From positions 1 through 64,000 of the IMG/VR virus record IMGVR_UViG_3300023171_000013: a stretch of 64,000 nucleotides of DNA; one strand, written 5' to 3'. A program made the position numbers and the translations under genes. The notes below the pieces were generated by a model. That model did no database searches. It was not told the origin of the DNA and saw only the letters and a list, made by a program, of their open reading frames with translations. Position 1 is the first letter of the stretch. The number at the start of each line of letters is the position of its first letter. Shown piece by piece: positions 21,208 through 30,744 of the stretch. Source of the stretch: a virus.

Positions 21208-21427
21208 GGTGTGTGTTCATTCGTTCAGCAACCTCGGTAGATAGAAAAAACATCGAGACGAAGTAGATAACCACAAGATAAACTACGCCCAACAGACCAT
21301 GTTTAACCAGATCGCACCAGCCCAATACATACACCATGAATGGGATAACGATGAGTAGCAGACAGAATAGCTTCATCGTATACCCTTGCACCATATAAGC
21401 GATTATATGAATGATAGTTTTTAACAT
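21194..21427 (-). CDS. Small membrane protein (77 aa)
   Basis: Three hydrophobic stretches, including KLFCLLLIVIPFMVYVLGW and LLGVVYLVVIYFVSMFFL. Alternative start at 21376 (MKLF). Overlaps the nuclease start. Function unknown; could be an inner-membrane accessory protein. Confidence 0.55.
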   Translation of the reverse strand: MLKTIIHIIAYMVQGYTMKLFCLLLIVIPFMVYVLGWCDLVKHGLLGVVYLVVIYFVSMFFLSTEVAERMNTHHEQE

Positions 21428-21527
21428 AAAATTGAACCGTTACTCTGAACGGAAAAGTCACACACACTTTGTCCTAGAGAAAAAGACAGGCAGGTGTCGC
21501 CTCATACCACATACATCATGCAACAAC

Positions 21528-21552
21528 CCCAGCCGGTAACAAGCCGACTGGG
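21528..21552. other. Intergenic hairpin
   Basis: CCCAG pairs with CTGGG and CGG with CCG around AACAAG-type loop bases. No T-run follows, so it is not a clear terminator. Confidence 0.35.
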
Positions 21553-21586
21553 AAATTAATTAAGTAAGTATTTTTGCGTAGCACCC

Positions 21587-22354
21587 TTACTCTGGTGCGC
21601 CATCAAAAGGAACATCCTCATCCACATTAGTTTCCTGCGGAGGTGGCGTTGGCTTTGTCGGCTCCTTGGGCTTATCCGCTACCGTAAGCGTTGCCGTGAT
21701 GGGAAGCTCCTCCTTGAAATGAAGGTTCTCCTTCATCCCTTGAATGAACAACGAAGCAGTCATCGACTGTTTAATGTCATCCGTAAGCCCCAGCTTCTTT
21801 TGCTTGGAATCAGCCAGCAAATAGCAGCACTCCCAAAAGTTAGAAAGCATCTCCAAAGATACGGCAGACTGTGAACCCTGTGTTCGCGCTAACACACTAC
21901 GGCTAGGTTCCGACTGACCCGCATTTCCCGTCTGTTTAACCGGAGCGGAAGCAACAGGAGTAGCATTCGTAACCCCACCATTGGCAGCTTGGAATGCCTC
22001 AACCGTCTGGATCGTGGCACTCTTACTCACCTCAAGCTCACGATCAATCTTGGTTTTGTCTTTGTAGTTAGGCTTGTCCTTAGCCTTCAACCCAAAGATT
22101 CCCTTCGGTCCCTTGTTGCTGTGGAACACAAACGTCCTACCTTTGTGTTCAGACAAGTCGCTATGTCCCCAGAAGGAACAGCGAATCTCGCCAGTGGAAT
22201 CACGGAGCACAACGTTCTGCACAGTAGTAGCCTTGTCGGTGCCAGCGTTTACGTCACGACGTTCATACACCGCTTTGATTTCTGCCTGCACAGCCATGAC
22301 GGTTTCGCCGTCTGACTTGTCACTGATAACCTGCCTGATAGTAGTAATATTCAT
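21587..22354 (-). CDS. SSB-like OB-fold protein (255 aa)
   Basis: The N-terminal half (VVLRDSTGEIRCSFWGHSDL...GRTFVFHS...FGLKAKD) has the strand pattern of an OB fold. A Gln/Ser/Thr linker leads to an acidic, Pro-rich tail ending in DEDVPFDGAPE, as in single-stranded DNA-binding proteins whose acidic tips recruit replication partners. Position beside the exonuclease supports this. Octamer at 21934. Confidence 0.65.
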   Translation of the reverse strand: MNITTIRQVISDKSDGETVMAVQAEIKAVYERRDVNAGTDKATTVQNVVLRDSTGEIRCSFWGHSDLSEHKGRTFVFHSNKGPKGIFGLKAKDKPNYKDKTKIDRELEVSKSATIQTVEAFQAANGGVTNATPVASAPVKQTGNAGQSEPSRSVLARTQGSQSAVSLEMLSNFWECCYLLADSKQKKLGLTDDIKQSMTASLFIQGMKENLHFKEELPITATLTVADKPKEPTKPTPPPQETNVDEDVPFDGAPE

Positions 22355-22533
22355 TTAGTGGAAAATGGAGAAGTTTTGTTTGCGAGGCGATTAAGCATAG
22401 CCTCTTTGCCAGCTAGATAACCTAGCGAGAAAAGAAAACGCTCACGGGTAGCTGCATCGCTAGGCATGAGCATAGCATGAATGGTTTCCTCATAGGCTTT
22501 CTCTGCCTCTTGCATTAGATTAATGGAAGACAT
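22351..22533 (-). CDS. Hypothetical protein (60 aa)
   Basis: Start taken at 22533 (MSSINLMQEAEKAYEE) since the frame further upstream covers another small gene. Helical. ATGA overlap with the SSB-like gene. Confidence 0.5.
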   Translation of the reverse strand: MSSINLMQEAEKAYEETIHAMLMPSDAATRERFLFSLGYLAGKEAMLNRLANKTSPFSTK

Positions 22534-22537
22534 TGGA

Positions 22538-22687
22538 TTATTGCAGCCATAGCGTGAAGAGACGACCCACGCCAACAAGCACAGCAATGACGATAACGCC
22601 TGCGCCAAGATCATCACCATCATCAACCTTTTTTCCCAACACCATGCCAATACCAAACACTCCGAAGAAACAAAGTAATAGAGTCAT
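22538..22687 (-). CDS. Small membrane protein (49 aa)
   Basis: ATG at 22687, TAA at 22538. Two hydrophobic segments (LLLCFFGVFGIGMVLG and GVIVIAVLVGVG) separated by KKVDDGDD. Function unknown. Confidence 0.5.
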   Translation of the reverse strand: MTLLLCFFGVFGIGMVLGKKVDDGDDLGAGVIVIAVLVGVGRLFTLWLQ

Positions 22688-22693
22688 GGTAGT

Positions 22694-22882
22694 TTAGTAT
22701 TTCCAGAACACGGTGCCGTCATCCGAAATACCCACCTTGTCATTGAGCCAGAGCGCACCAATCGCGTTGGCTCCATCGTCGGGATACTTGGTAACGATGG
22801 CATCGTGGCTCATCGAAGTCTTAGTTTGAAGCTCCTTGGAAATAAGAGCGTAGGCAGCTTTAAGGGAGTCGGTAAGGTTCAT
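22694..22882 (-). CDS. Hypothetical protein (62 aa)
   Basis: First gene of the leftward DNA-metabolism block after an upstream element. Soluble, with a helical N-terminus. Function unknown. Confidence 0.5.
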   Translation of the reverse strand: MNLTDSLKAAYALISKELQTKTSMSHDAIVTKYPDDGANAIGALWLNDKVGISDDGTVFWKY

Positions 22883-22955
22883 GGTTTTGATGGGTCTAGA
22901 TTAGACGACGCATTGTTTGTTTCGCCCTTGAGAAAGAGAGAAACGAAAACACGAC

Positions 22956-22969
22956 GCAAGGAAGTAAGC
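22956..22969 (-). promoter_or_regulatory. Conserved upstream element GCTTACTTCCTTGC
   Basis: Exact minus-strand copy of the element at 3647 and 59393; 74 bases before the 22882 start, in the gap after the giant virion gene. Confidence 0.55.
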
Positions 22970-22979
22970 AGAGAATCTC

Positions 22980-25900
22980 TTACTTCTTATCCTTCACCAT
23001 CTCATTGCCCAGCCGAGCAAGCTCCGCAAGTTGCTGTCGCCCCAGTTGAATATCGTCCTTCAAATCAGGACGCTTATCCACCAGTCCTTCCAGCATACGA
23101 ATGTCCGAGTATAGCCCAGTCATCTTTTGATTTATGCCATTGAGAACTTGGTAATTACGAAGCTCATCTTGATTCTCCCGAATGAGTTCCCGCGCTCGCT
23201 CCTCATCCCCCTTGTTCATCGCAGACTTAATCCCTTCGTAGATAGCCGCGCTTCGCTCATACTCGGCATAGAACCTGTTGAGTTGTTCACCCCCACGAGT
23301 GGTAGTGAATGCACGCTTCATGTCTTCCGCGAGAGAGCGTGTCTTCGTAGTCTCCCCAGTGACCGCAGAGATAGCTTGGTCCGCAGCCCACATAGCCGTT
23401 GAGCCAGCAACTCCCGTGTAGTTCTTCGCCAGATAATCAATCTTGATCGGGCTGATATTCAGCGCAGCCCCAATCTCACGAGCCACAAGCGGAGTCGTAG
23501 CCTTGTATTGATCGGCAGGAGGAAGCTTTTGCAAGTAGCGAGGAACCACCTGTTGGCCTGAGAAGAAGTTACGGTTAACCGTATCGGAAGCCTCCAACAG
23601 AGGACGCACCGCTTGAGGAGTGGCGAAGCTCATCAGCTTGTTTGCATCCGGCTCAAACGGAGTCACGAATCCGAACAGGTCCGACAGCGCAGCAGTGAAG
23701 AGTTGTGGCTTACCTTCTGCCTGCGCAAACCCATACATATCTTCGACAATGCGACGAGGAGACTGAGCCAGTCCACTTACCCCAGTAGGAAGAGGGAGTT
23801 TGATGGCGAGATAGTTTCCATCCTCATCCTTCAGCCCCATAGGATGAAGGATAATTAGGTTACGATTACGCTCATCTTCCGTCAGGTCCATGTAGGCCTT
23901 GGCGCGTTCAGGCGTAGCAAGATTGTAGGCCGTAGCAGTAGCCAGCGCAGCCCCACCAGCAACCATAGCCTTGAGAGCGTAGGCAGCAGGAGCCTGCTTG
24001 AATGCCTTCACGTTGGCGCGAGTGCCTTGGATACCAGCATTGAGATAGAGGAATACCCCATTGAGCGCACGTCCCCACTCACCCTTGTTGAGATAGTTGG
24101 CCGAACGTTCCTGCGATTCGTAAGCAGCCTTGAGAAAGATGTTATCCAAGGTAGCTTCATCTCCTTCAAGCACCCCTTGCTTGCTACGTTTAACCAGACC
24201 CTGCTCAATGGCTGGACCAGCCAAGCGATCAATCTCGTTCTTGAACACAGCAAGTCGGCCCATGTCTTCAAAGGCAGAGATGGTATCTTCAATTCTGCGA
24301 AGTGCCTGCATTGGTCGCTCACTCACAGGGATATTACCCATCAGTCGGCTTACTGTAACCTTACTCTCCCCCGGAGAACGGAACTGTTCAGTGAAGTTGA
24401 AACGCCCAGCGTATTGTTCCCAGCGTTTAACCAATTCACTGTCCACGGGCTGACCTGTGCGCTTGGCATACTCAGGAATGCGGGATGCAAACGCGCTCTT
24501 AATTCCCGTCCCATAATTCTTGAGCAGATTAGGAATATCTCGGAACTCCTTAGTGTTAACAACCACCTGCGCCATGTCGCGCGGAATCTGACGCAAAGCG
24601 AACGTAGGGTTGAGCGAGGTAAACCCAGCACGTCCCACACGGACAGGCAGATTCATGATCTTGGCGAACAGCCCCATTGCTGGAACGTTCAATCCCTTGG
24701 CGGCTTCCTCCATTTCCTTTGGCACCTCGGCTTCCAGCTTTTCGCCTTCGTGCATGAAGCTGATCTTGTGCTTTGCTTTGGCGATAGCCTCTTTGTCTTT
24801 AATCACTTCGCCGTTACCAACCCAATTGCCTTGGTCTGTCTTATCGACATAGGAACGATCAACAATCACCGGCTTACCGAACTCGTCCAATGCAGGCTTT
24901 CCTTGTGCATCCAGCATACGGTAGCCTCCTCCACCACTAATAGGTTCTAAGATGCCCGTAGCGCGAAGCGGCGACCCATCGGGTGCGCTCCTAAACAATT
25001 GCTTGATACCCGTGGACTCTCCGAGCCATTGAGAAGAACCAAGATTCACCCATGAGCGAGCGGTTGCGTTACGCCCACCCTGTTCAAACGTGGCATAAGC
25101 CCGACCGAAAACTTCCTCCAAAGGAGACTCGATACCACGTTCAGAACCAAGAAACTTCTGAACCAATGTCTGCCCGCTGATAGATGCCGTGGATTTACCA
25201 CTGCGAATTGCAGACGTAAGACCCGAAGCAATCTCATCCGAATCAAAGATACGGCTGAAAGGAACGTAGTCAGGATAAACCTTAACCAGCCAGTCAGCCA
25301 AGTCTCGGCTCACCAGACTATCGCTCACGGATTGCTCCAATAGCTGACGGTAGATGCCATTAACAAACTTGGCATGCGTCTCCATGATAGGAGCAAGCGA
25401 CGCCACGAAGTCAGCCGCAACTTGCTTGGTAATTCCTCCACCCACCTCTTCCTCACTTGCTCCCATTGCGTAACGAGTAAGTGCCTGCTTGGAGATAAGG
25501 TATTTGTCCAGTTGGCTGCGGAACGTTTCGTTGTCCATACCAGCAGCCTTGGCCGCAGCAGGTAACGTAGTCGTAACAAAGTCTGCCAGTCCTGATTCCT
25601 TAATGAAACTCGTAGCCTGAGTCTGATTATTCATGCCGCGAGTTGGCGTGATGATACGAGGATCAACCACTGGGTCTAAGAACTTCCCCGCCTCACGCTC
25701 GGCTAGATCGGCCATGCGATATACCGCTTCGTTTGCCGTCACTAGCTTTCGCTCGAAATAACGAACGGTATCTAATGCGCTTTCCTTTAGTGTTTTCTCT
25801 GCACCTTTACGCTGACCTTCGTTCATCGCGTCAATCTCGGCAGCCTTCTTGGCCGGATCAAATCCCTTGCTTGGTCCTGCCTGCACAGCAGCAATCACCG

Positions 25901-28658
25901 GCCCACTCATTCCAGCGAATGGAGTTCCCTTGGTTTGCTCCGCGATAATCTCATTCAGCTTAACCACCTGAGCCATGAGTTCAGCACGAGTCTGCTTCTT
26001 TGCCGCAGGCTTCGCGGCTGCCTGTGCCACAGCCCCCAGCTTTTCTAGCTGTCCAGCCGATGCCTCTACGCCCAGCCTTTGAGCAAGACGACGAATACCA
26101 GCAGCACCCAAGCTCATCACGCCCATACCTATCAGAGCATTTTGCAAGCGACGTTCCTGATATGCTTCATCGCTCTCCCCTTCTTCTTGTTGGGTTAGCC
26201 CGTAGCCAGCCACTGCACCAATGAGAGGTTCGCCAACAGACGGAAGCGTAGAGTTTCCGATAATACCAAGAGCGCGAGGAGCCTTGGGAATGGTTGCAGA
26301 TTCCAGAGCATCCAACGCCTCCTGCTTATTGAATCCAATCAGCCCGTCATAAGGATACGGTTGGCCTCCGTTAACCTTACGATCAGTCTCATACCACCAC
26401 CCGTTTTCAGGGTTACGATACATGCGATACTTCTCATCGCCAATAGTCACATCGTAGTTTCCATCCGTAGCAAAGTCCGATGCGCGTTTAACCACGGGCT
26501 TACTGCCAACCGCAACGGGATCAGCCGATGCAGCCCTACCCCTGTTCGCAGCAGGCAACTCCATCTCCACGCGCTTAGGCTCTATACGGGTTCCAGTGCC
26601 ACCAGAGAACGCATTGTTGATTGCGTTGATCGCATCCACCTCAGTTTCCAAAGGCGGATAACCGTCAGCAGCTAGTGCTTCGTTCAGACTCTCTCGAATA
26701 CGGTCAAAGCTCAGTCCATCCTCGGTATTCTTTGCCGCCACGAATCGCTTAGGAAGACCATTACCCAGCAGATCATCTATCTCTCCATCGTAAACCCCGC
26801 GAGCAATCTTCACATTACCGCTGTCCATCGCTTCACGAATCACTTGTGCCGCAGGCTTAACCCCAGCCGCAAGCTCCTCTTCGTAGCGAGCAAGCGCGGC
26901 CATTGCAGCCTCATCTCCCATAGACGATTGAATGTTTAACCGTTCAAGTTGCAGCGCATCACGAGCCGCATTCCCATCGGCAACCATTTTCTCACGACGT
27001 TGACGCACACGACGACTCTCGCCAGTTGGAAGCGTTTCATTTGCCAGTGTATCTAGCTCTTTCTCGATAGCACGAAGACGCTTTTCCTGCCTCCCCCTTG
27101 CCCATCCCTTGCTATTTGGAATCTCTGCCTTCCCCTCTCCTTCAATTCCAATAACCATGCGTTGCGGCCCCGTGCGAATAACCCCAGCAGGTTCTTCGAT
27201 TGCAGCAGGCACAACCTCATCCGTTCCAGCAAGCACAGCCTGCCCCATAGCAGGCTCATCAATAACCGGAGCAGGCTCACCGGCCAACGATGCGATATAG
27301 GCTTGAGCGTCTTCTGTAGAATTGAACTCATCCACAACATTACCTTGTCCATCTTGAACAAAGATAGACCCATCTGGATCAGTCACTACGTTTAACCCCG
27401 CAGACTCGGCTTCCAATAACTGTTCTCCCAATGGTGCCTGCTTGGCAACAGGAGCAACCCCTGAAATTTCATTGGCAGCAGCGTTGACGTTCTCAAGTGA
27501 TCCAGCACCCATCGCGGTATCAGCTTGGCTAGCCAGCGAAGGAGAAGTAGAAGCTGGGGGAACATCCACCGTAAGCGTTGCCTCAATGTTATCAGGAGGC
27601 AAAAGAATGGATGCTGATTCAGCAGCACTAATCGGCTGATTAGCCTGTTCAAATACTTGTGCCGACAAAGCAGCAGGGCGTGTGCGACGGGCAATATCCA
27701 ACGGCCCTTCCACATTGGCATTGGCCAATTCAATATCGCTCAAAGTGGGAACATCGCGCAAACCAGCAAGTTGTTCATCCTGCGTAAATCCACGCGCAAC
27801 TTTCGGGTCTTCTTGCGCTCGAACCATCGCAATGAACGACGCAAGTTCTTCATCATCCATCATGGCCGTATCACGATTGGCAGCCTGTTGCGCCCCTTGC
27901 TCCACTACTACCTCTCGGTAAGGAATGATTCGCGCAACTTCTTCATTCGTTAATTCATTAAGCCCAATCTGTTCTTCCAATTTACTTAGTTCTTGTGCGC
28001 TCATCTTCCGACGAGCAGCGCGACTAAGCGGCTTGGCTACCGCCTCAAAACCTGTTCTCAGCGCACCAGCACCCACACCCATTGTGCCAGCATCAATGGC
28101 TACCTTGAGAGGATCAACCTCACCACGAGTTTCTAGTTGTTCAGCCACACTGCCAGCAGCCCCAGCAGCACCCAAACGGAGCGCATCTTTACCCGCAGCA
28201 CGCAGCACCGGCATAACCCCACGACCTACGGTGCCAGCAGCAGGAATAGCATTCATTGCGCCTTCCGCCAGTGTGCGAGAAAGGGAGTAATCAAACTTAT
28301 CACCACGAGCAATCTCGCGCCGTTGAACAATGTCTGCCCCTAATGCGCCACCAGCCACACCACCAATAGCCGCCCCCCCCGGCACAGGGGTAAGGAACCC
28401 CAACCCTGCCCCGCCAAGACCAGCACCAGCAGAAATAGCCACATCCCCCACGGTTTCCATTACCGTAGCATCTAGGTCTTCGCGTTCACGAATCAAATCA
28501 GCCGCCGTAAGGATGTCTTTCGCTAGAGCTTCATCACCACCCGCCTCTTGCTGGTTCAAGCCATACCAAGATTTGAACAACGCACGCTTCGTATCTAAGT
28601 CACCATTAACGTAGAGCGGATCAGACTTAACGACCGAGAAAGGGACTAGGTTTGCCAT
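22980..28658 (-). CDS. Giant internal virion / polyvalent protein (1892 aa)
   Basis: The largest gene in the window. Gly/Ala-rich hydrophobic stretches occur near residues 70-100, about 780-830 and about 1560-1590 (YALKAMVAGGAALATATAYN). The C-terminal third (MNLPVRVGRAGFTSLNPTF, then FALRQIPRDMAQ) resembles large polyvalent proteins of podoviruses thought to be ejected with DNA. No lytic transglycosylase or RNA-polymerase motif was seen. Upstream GGGAG gives a plausible ribosome site. Five octamer copies. Confidence 0.7.
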   Translation of the reverse strand: MANLVPFSVVKSDPLYVNGDLDTKRALFKSWYGLNQQEAGGDEALAKDILTAADLIREREDLDATVMETVGDVAISAGAGLGGAGLGFLTPVPGGAAIGGVAGGALGADIVQRREIARGDKFDYSLSRTLAEGAMNAIPAAGTVGRGVMPVLRAAGKDALRLGAAGAAGSVAEQLETRGEVDPLKVAIDAGTMGVGAGALRTGFEAVAKPLSRAARRKMSAQELSKLEEQIGLNELTNEEVARIIPYREVVVEQGAQQAANRDTAMMDDEELASFIAMVRAQEDPKVARGFTQDEQLAGLRDVPTLSDIELANANVEGPLDIARRTRPAALSAQVFEQANQPISAAESASILLPPDNIEATLTVDVPPASTSPSLASQADTAMGAGSLENVNAAANEISGVAPVAKQAPLGEQLLEAESAGLNVVTDPDGSIFVQDGQGNVVDEFNSTEDAQAYIASLAGEPAPVIDEPAMGQAVLAGTDEVVPAAIEEPAGVIRTGPQRMVIGIEGEGKAEIPNSKGWARGRQEKRLRAIEKELDTLANETLPTGESRRVRQRREKMVADGNAARDALQLERLNIQSSMGDEAAMAALARYEEELAAGVKPAAQVIREAMDSGNVKIARGVYDGEIDDLLGNGLPKRFVAAKNTEDGLSFDRIRESLNEALAADGYPPLETEVDAINAINNAFSGGTGTRIEPKRVEMELPAANRGRAASADPVAVGSKPVVKRASDFATDGNYDVTIGDEKYRMYRNPENGWWYETDRKVNGGQPYPYDGLIGFNKQEALDALESATIPKAPRALGIIGNSTLPSVGEPLIGAVAGYGLTQQEEGESDEAYQERRLQNALIGMGVMSLGAAGIRRLAQRLGVEASAGQLEKLGAVAQAAAKPAAKKQTRAELMAQVVKLNEIIAEQTKGTPFAGMSGPVIAAVQAGPSKGFDPAKKAAEIDAMNEGQRKGAEKTLKESALDTVRYFERKLVTANEAVYRMADLAEREAGKFLDPVVDPRIITPTRGMNNQTQATSFIKESGLADFVTTTLPAAAKAAGMDNETFRSQLDKYLISKQALTRYAMGASEEEVGGGITKQVAADFVASLAPIMETHAKFVNGIYRQLLEQSVSDSLVSRDLADWLVKVYPDYVPFSRIFDSDEIASGLTSAIRSGKSTASISGQTLVQKFLGSERGIESPLEEVFGRAYATFEQGGRNATARSWVNLGSSQWLGESTGIKQLFRSAPDGSPLRATGILEPISGGGGYRMLDAQGKPALDEFGKPVIVDRSYVDKTDQGNWVGNGEVIKDKEAIAKAKHKISFMHEGEKLEAEVPKEMEEAAKGLNVPAMGLFAKIMNLPVRVGRAGFTSLNPTFALRQIPRDMAQVVVNTKEFRDIPNLLKNYGTGIKSAFASRIPEYAKRTGQPVDSELVKRWEQYAGRFNFTEQFRSPGESKVTVSRLMGNIPVSERPMQALRRIEDTISAFEDMGRLAVFKNEIDRLAGPAIEQGLVKRSKQGVLEGDEATLDNIFLKAAYESQERSANYLNKGEWGRALNGVFLYLNAGIQGTRANVKAFKQAPAAYALKAMVAGGAALATATAYNLATPERAKAYMDLTEDERNRNLIILHPMGLKDEDGNYLAIKLPLPTGVSGLAQSPRRIVEDMYGFAQAEGKPQLFTAALSDLFGFVTPFEPDANKLMSFATPQAVRPLLEASDTVNRNFFSGQQVVPRYLQKLPPADQYKATTPLVAREIGAALNISPIKIDYLAKNYTGVAGSTAMWAADQAISAVTGETTKTRSLAEDMKRAFTTTRGGEQLNRFYAEYERSAAIYEGIKSAMNKGDEERARELIRENQDELRNYQVLNGINQKMTGLYSDIRMLEGLVDKRPDLKDDIQLGRQQLAELARLGNEMVKDKK

Positions 28659-28697
28659 AGATGTATTTCTCCCTAGAGTTAAGGAGGCTCCATGTTA

Positions 28698-28706
28698 CCT
28701 AGTCAA
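28698..28706 (-). promoter_or_regulatory. TTGACTAGG element
   Basis: Minus strand reads TTGACTAGGTAACATGG, about 40 bases before the 28658 start. Related CTAGGG strings precede other operons. Confidence 0.35.
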
Positions 28707-28722
28707 TCCAACTCCCCCTCAA

Positions 28723-29976
28723 TTATCGAGTGGATTGCGGACGTGGCGGAATGAAAAGCTCAGGCATCGTAATCGGCGCAGCCACAGTGACCGGCGACGG
28801 ATTTCTCAACTCACGAAGATAAGCAGGAATGTTGCTCGGCGCAGGTGGTTCAATACCGGCAGCAGAACGAATCCTCTGTTGAGCCGCAGCCAGAGCATCA
28901 ACATCTACGACAGCAGCCTCAGCAGCAGGCGCAGAAACAGGACCATCAATCAATAAATTGACAGCAGGACGTTGCCCTCCTCCTCCCACAACAAGATCAT
29001 TAAGGCCATCCTGAGAAACCCTATCCCCACCACCACCGAACCAGCTAAAGATTCCCCCTCCACCATTTGCGGGAACATCGGTAGCAGACGGAACAAGAAC
29101 CTCTGGCATCGTCTGGATATTATAGGACGGCAGCCTTGCTCCCCTTCCGTCTCCACTAACCGGCTTAAACATCTGCGAAAGAGGATCGAACTTTGTAGCA
29201 ATTGCACCGGGGATAACCTTGGGATCGGAAGTCCATTCACCCGTGCGCTTGTCGATAACACCAATTGCCACGCCACCATCCGAAGTGGTAAGCTCCTTTA
29301 GTTCTAGATTCTTATTGCCTGCCGCCTCTTGCTTGGCGAGTTGAGTTTCCAGTTTCTCACGCTCAACAGCAACCCTGTCCTGCAATACCTGCAAACGCGC
29401 AGATTCATTGGCCTGCTTATTAGCACGATCCGCAGCCTTGATAGCCACGTCCTTACCAGAAACAACAGCCGTTGGCTTATTTCGCGTAACCACCTCTCCA
29501 GAAGGAAGCCGCACCTGTTGAACAATCCCCTGCTCTTGATTGGTGAAAGTATTTGAAGGAGAAAGCCAGTCTCCACCCTGCGTGTAAACCCCAGTCTCAT
29601 CCAGCACTACAGGCATAGCAGCATTGATAGCCGCCTTTCGCTGTGCATCTTCAAGTGCAAGCGCAGTCATTGCCTTACGGGTATTCGCACCATCAGCCTG
29701 TTCTTGTAGTGAAGCCAATTGAAGCGCAGCCAATGCCCTACGGTCAGGCGCGAGGGCAGCCTGTTCTTGTGCCGCAGCCAACTGCATATCCGCCAACCCA
29801 CGCCGAATAGGACGTAGCGCAGCCTGTTCCTTACTGGCATAGTAATCATTCACCAGCCCCATTCCTTGGGATATGCCCGCGCCAATACGAGACAGGTCGG
29901 CCCCTAGCAAACGAGGATCAACCAATCCGGGATCAACCCGCTGAGATACCTGAGCACTTCCTGTGGGAATCGCCAT
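28723..29976 (-). CDS. Putative internal virion protein (417 aa)
   Basis: Residues about 45-110 contain Ala/Gln/Leu-rich near-repeats (LADMQLAAAQEQAAL, LAALQLASLQEQA), a long helix. The C-terminus is Pro/Val/Ala-rich and flexible. Position between two other virion genes in a podovirus-like order suggests an ejected or internal core protein. AT-rich leader without Shine-Dalgarno. Confidence 0.5.
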   Translation of the reverse strand: MAIPTGSAQVSQRVDPGLVDPRLLGADLSRIGAGISQGMGLVNDYYASKEQAALRPIRRGLADMQLAAAQEQAALAPDRRALAALQLASLQEQADGANTRKAMTALALEDAQRKAAINAAMPVVLDETGVYTQGGDWLSPSNTFTNQEQGIVQQVRLPSGEVVTRNKPTAVVSGKDVAIKAADRANKQANESARLQVLQDRVAVEREKLETQLAKQEAAGNKNLELKELTTSDGGVAIGVIDKRTGEWTSDPKVIPGAIATKFDPLSQMFKPVSGDGRGARLPSYNIQTMPEVLVPSATDVPANGGGGIFSWFGGGGDRVSQDGLNDLVVGGGGQRPAVNLLIDGPVSAPAAEAAVVDVDALAAAQQRIRSAAGIEPPAPSNIPAYLRELRNPSPVTVAAPITMPELFIPPRPQSTR

Positions 29977-30030
29977 TTTAGGGTAGTTTTATTTTTATTA
30001 GATATTTGGCAACAGATTTCTATTTACAGG

Positions 30031-30741
30031 ATGGCACTAACTCAATACTTGAGTGCTCAGATTTCTATGAAAAGAAAACACTTCTTTAAGACAAACGACA
30101 AAATTGGTCGGCTTACATTGATCGACGAAGGCCCACGCGCACGAGATGGACACCGCCAATGGAACACCGTTTGTGATTGCGGAACAAATAAGATCGTGTG
30201 CGAAAAACAGCTAATAGCCGGAACATCAAAATCGTGCGGATGCCTCCAGCGCGAACTAGGAGGAAGAAGATCAACTAGACACGGCCTTTCCGCATGGAAT
30301 AAAGAAAAACAAAGCTATCTTTACATCACTTGGAACTCAATAATTCAAAGAACACAAAACCCGAACAACCATGGATACGCACATTACGGAGCCAGAGGAA
30401 TAGGGCTACATCCTGAATGGCGATTCGATTTTAAAAAATTCCTTATCGACATAGAATCCGAATTGGGCATTCGTCCCTCTAAGGATTACTCATTGGATAG
30501 AATAAATAACGATGCAGGCTATATTCCCGGAAACCTTAGATGGGCTACAAGGAAACAACAAAAGCGAAATAGCCGGACAACTAAGATGGTAACTTTTATG
30601 GGGATTCAAAAACCCCAAATTGAGTGGGCTGAAACATATGGAATTCCAGCAAGCATTCTTTCCGCACGCCTCACAAGCGGATGGGAAATCAGAAAAGCTC
30701 TCGAAACCCCAGTGAGGTATAAAGCCACGTTTGTAGAGTAG
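30031..30741 (+). CDS. HNH homing-type endonuclease, opposite strand
   Basis: Contains YLYITWNSIIQRTQNP, YGARGIGLHPEW and SLDRINNDAGYIPGNLRWAT, the HNH variant common in phage homing genes, plus a CDCG...CGC zinc-like N-terminus. Start may be 30031 or 30067. It reads rightward inside a leftward virion block, is AT-richer and lacks the octamer: a mobile insertion. Paralogous to 45611-46333. Confidence 0.85.
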   Translation: MALTQYLSAQISMKRKHFFKTNDKIGRLTLIDEGPRARDGHRQWNTVCDCGTNKIVCEKQLIAGTSKSCGCLQRELGGRRSTRHGLSAWNKEKQSYLYITWNSIIQRTQNPNNHGYAHYGARGIGLHPEWRFDFKKFLIDIESELGIRPSKDYSLDRINNDAGYIPGNLRWATRKQQKRNSRTTKMVTFMGIQKPQIEWAETYGIPASILSARLTSGWEIRKALETPVRYKATFVE

Positions 30742-30744
30742 CCA

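Noticed and set aside
24027-24950. 307-codon plus-strand frame in the giant virion gene
   Set aside because: Antisense shadow of a well-supported gene; no domain seen.
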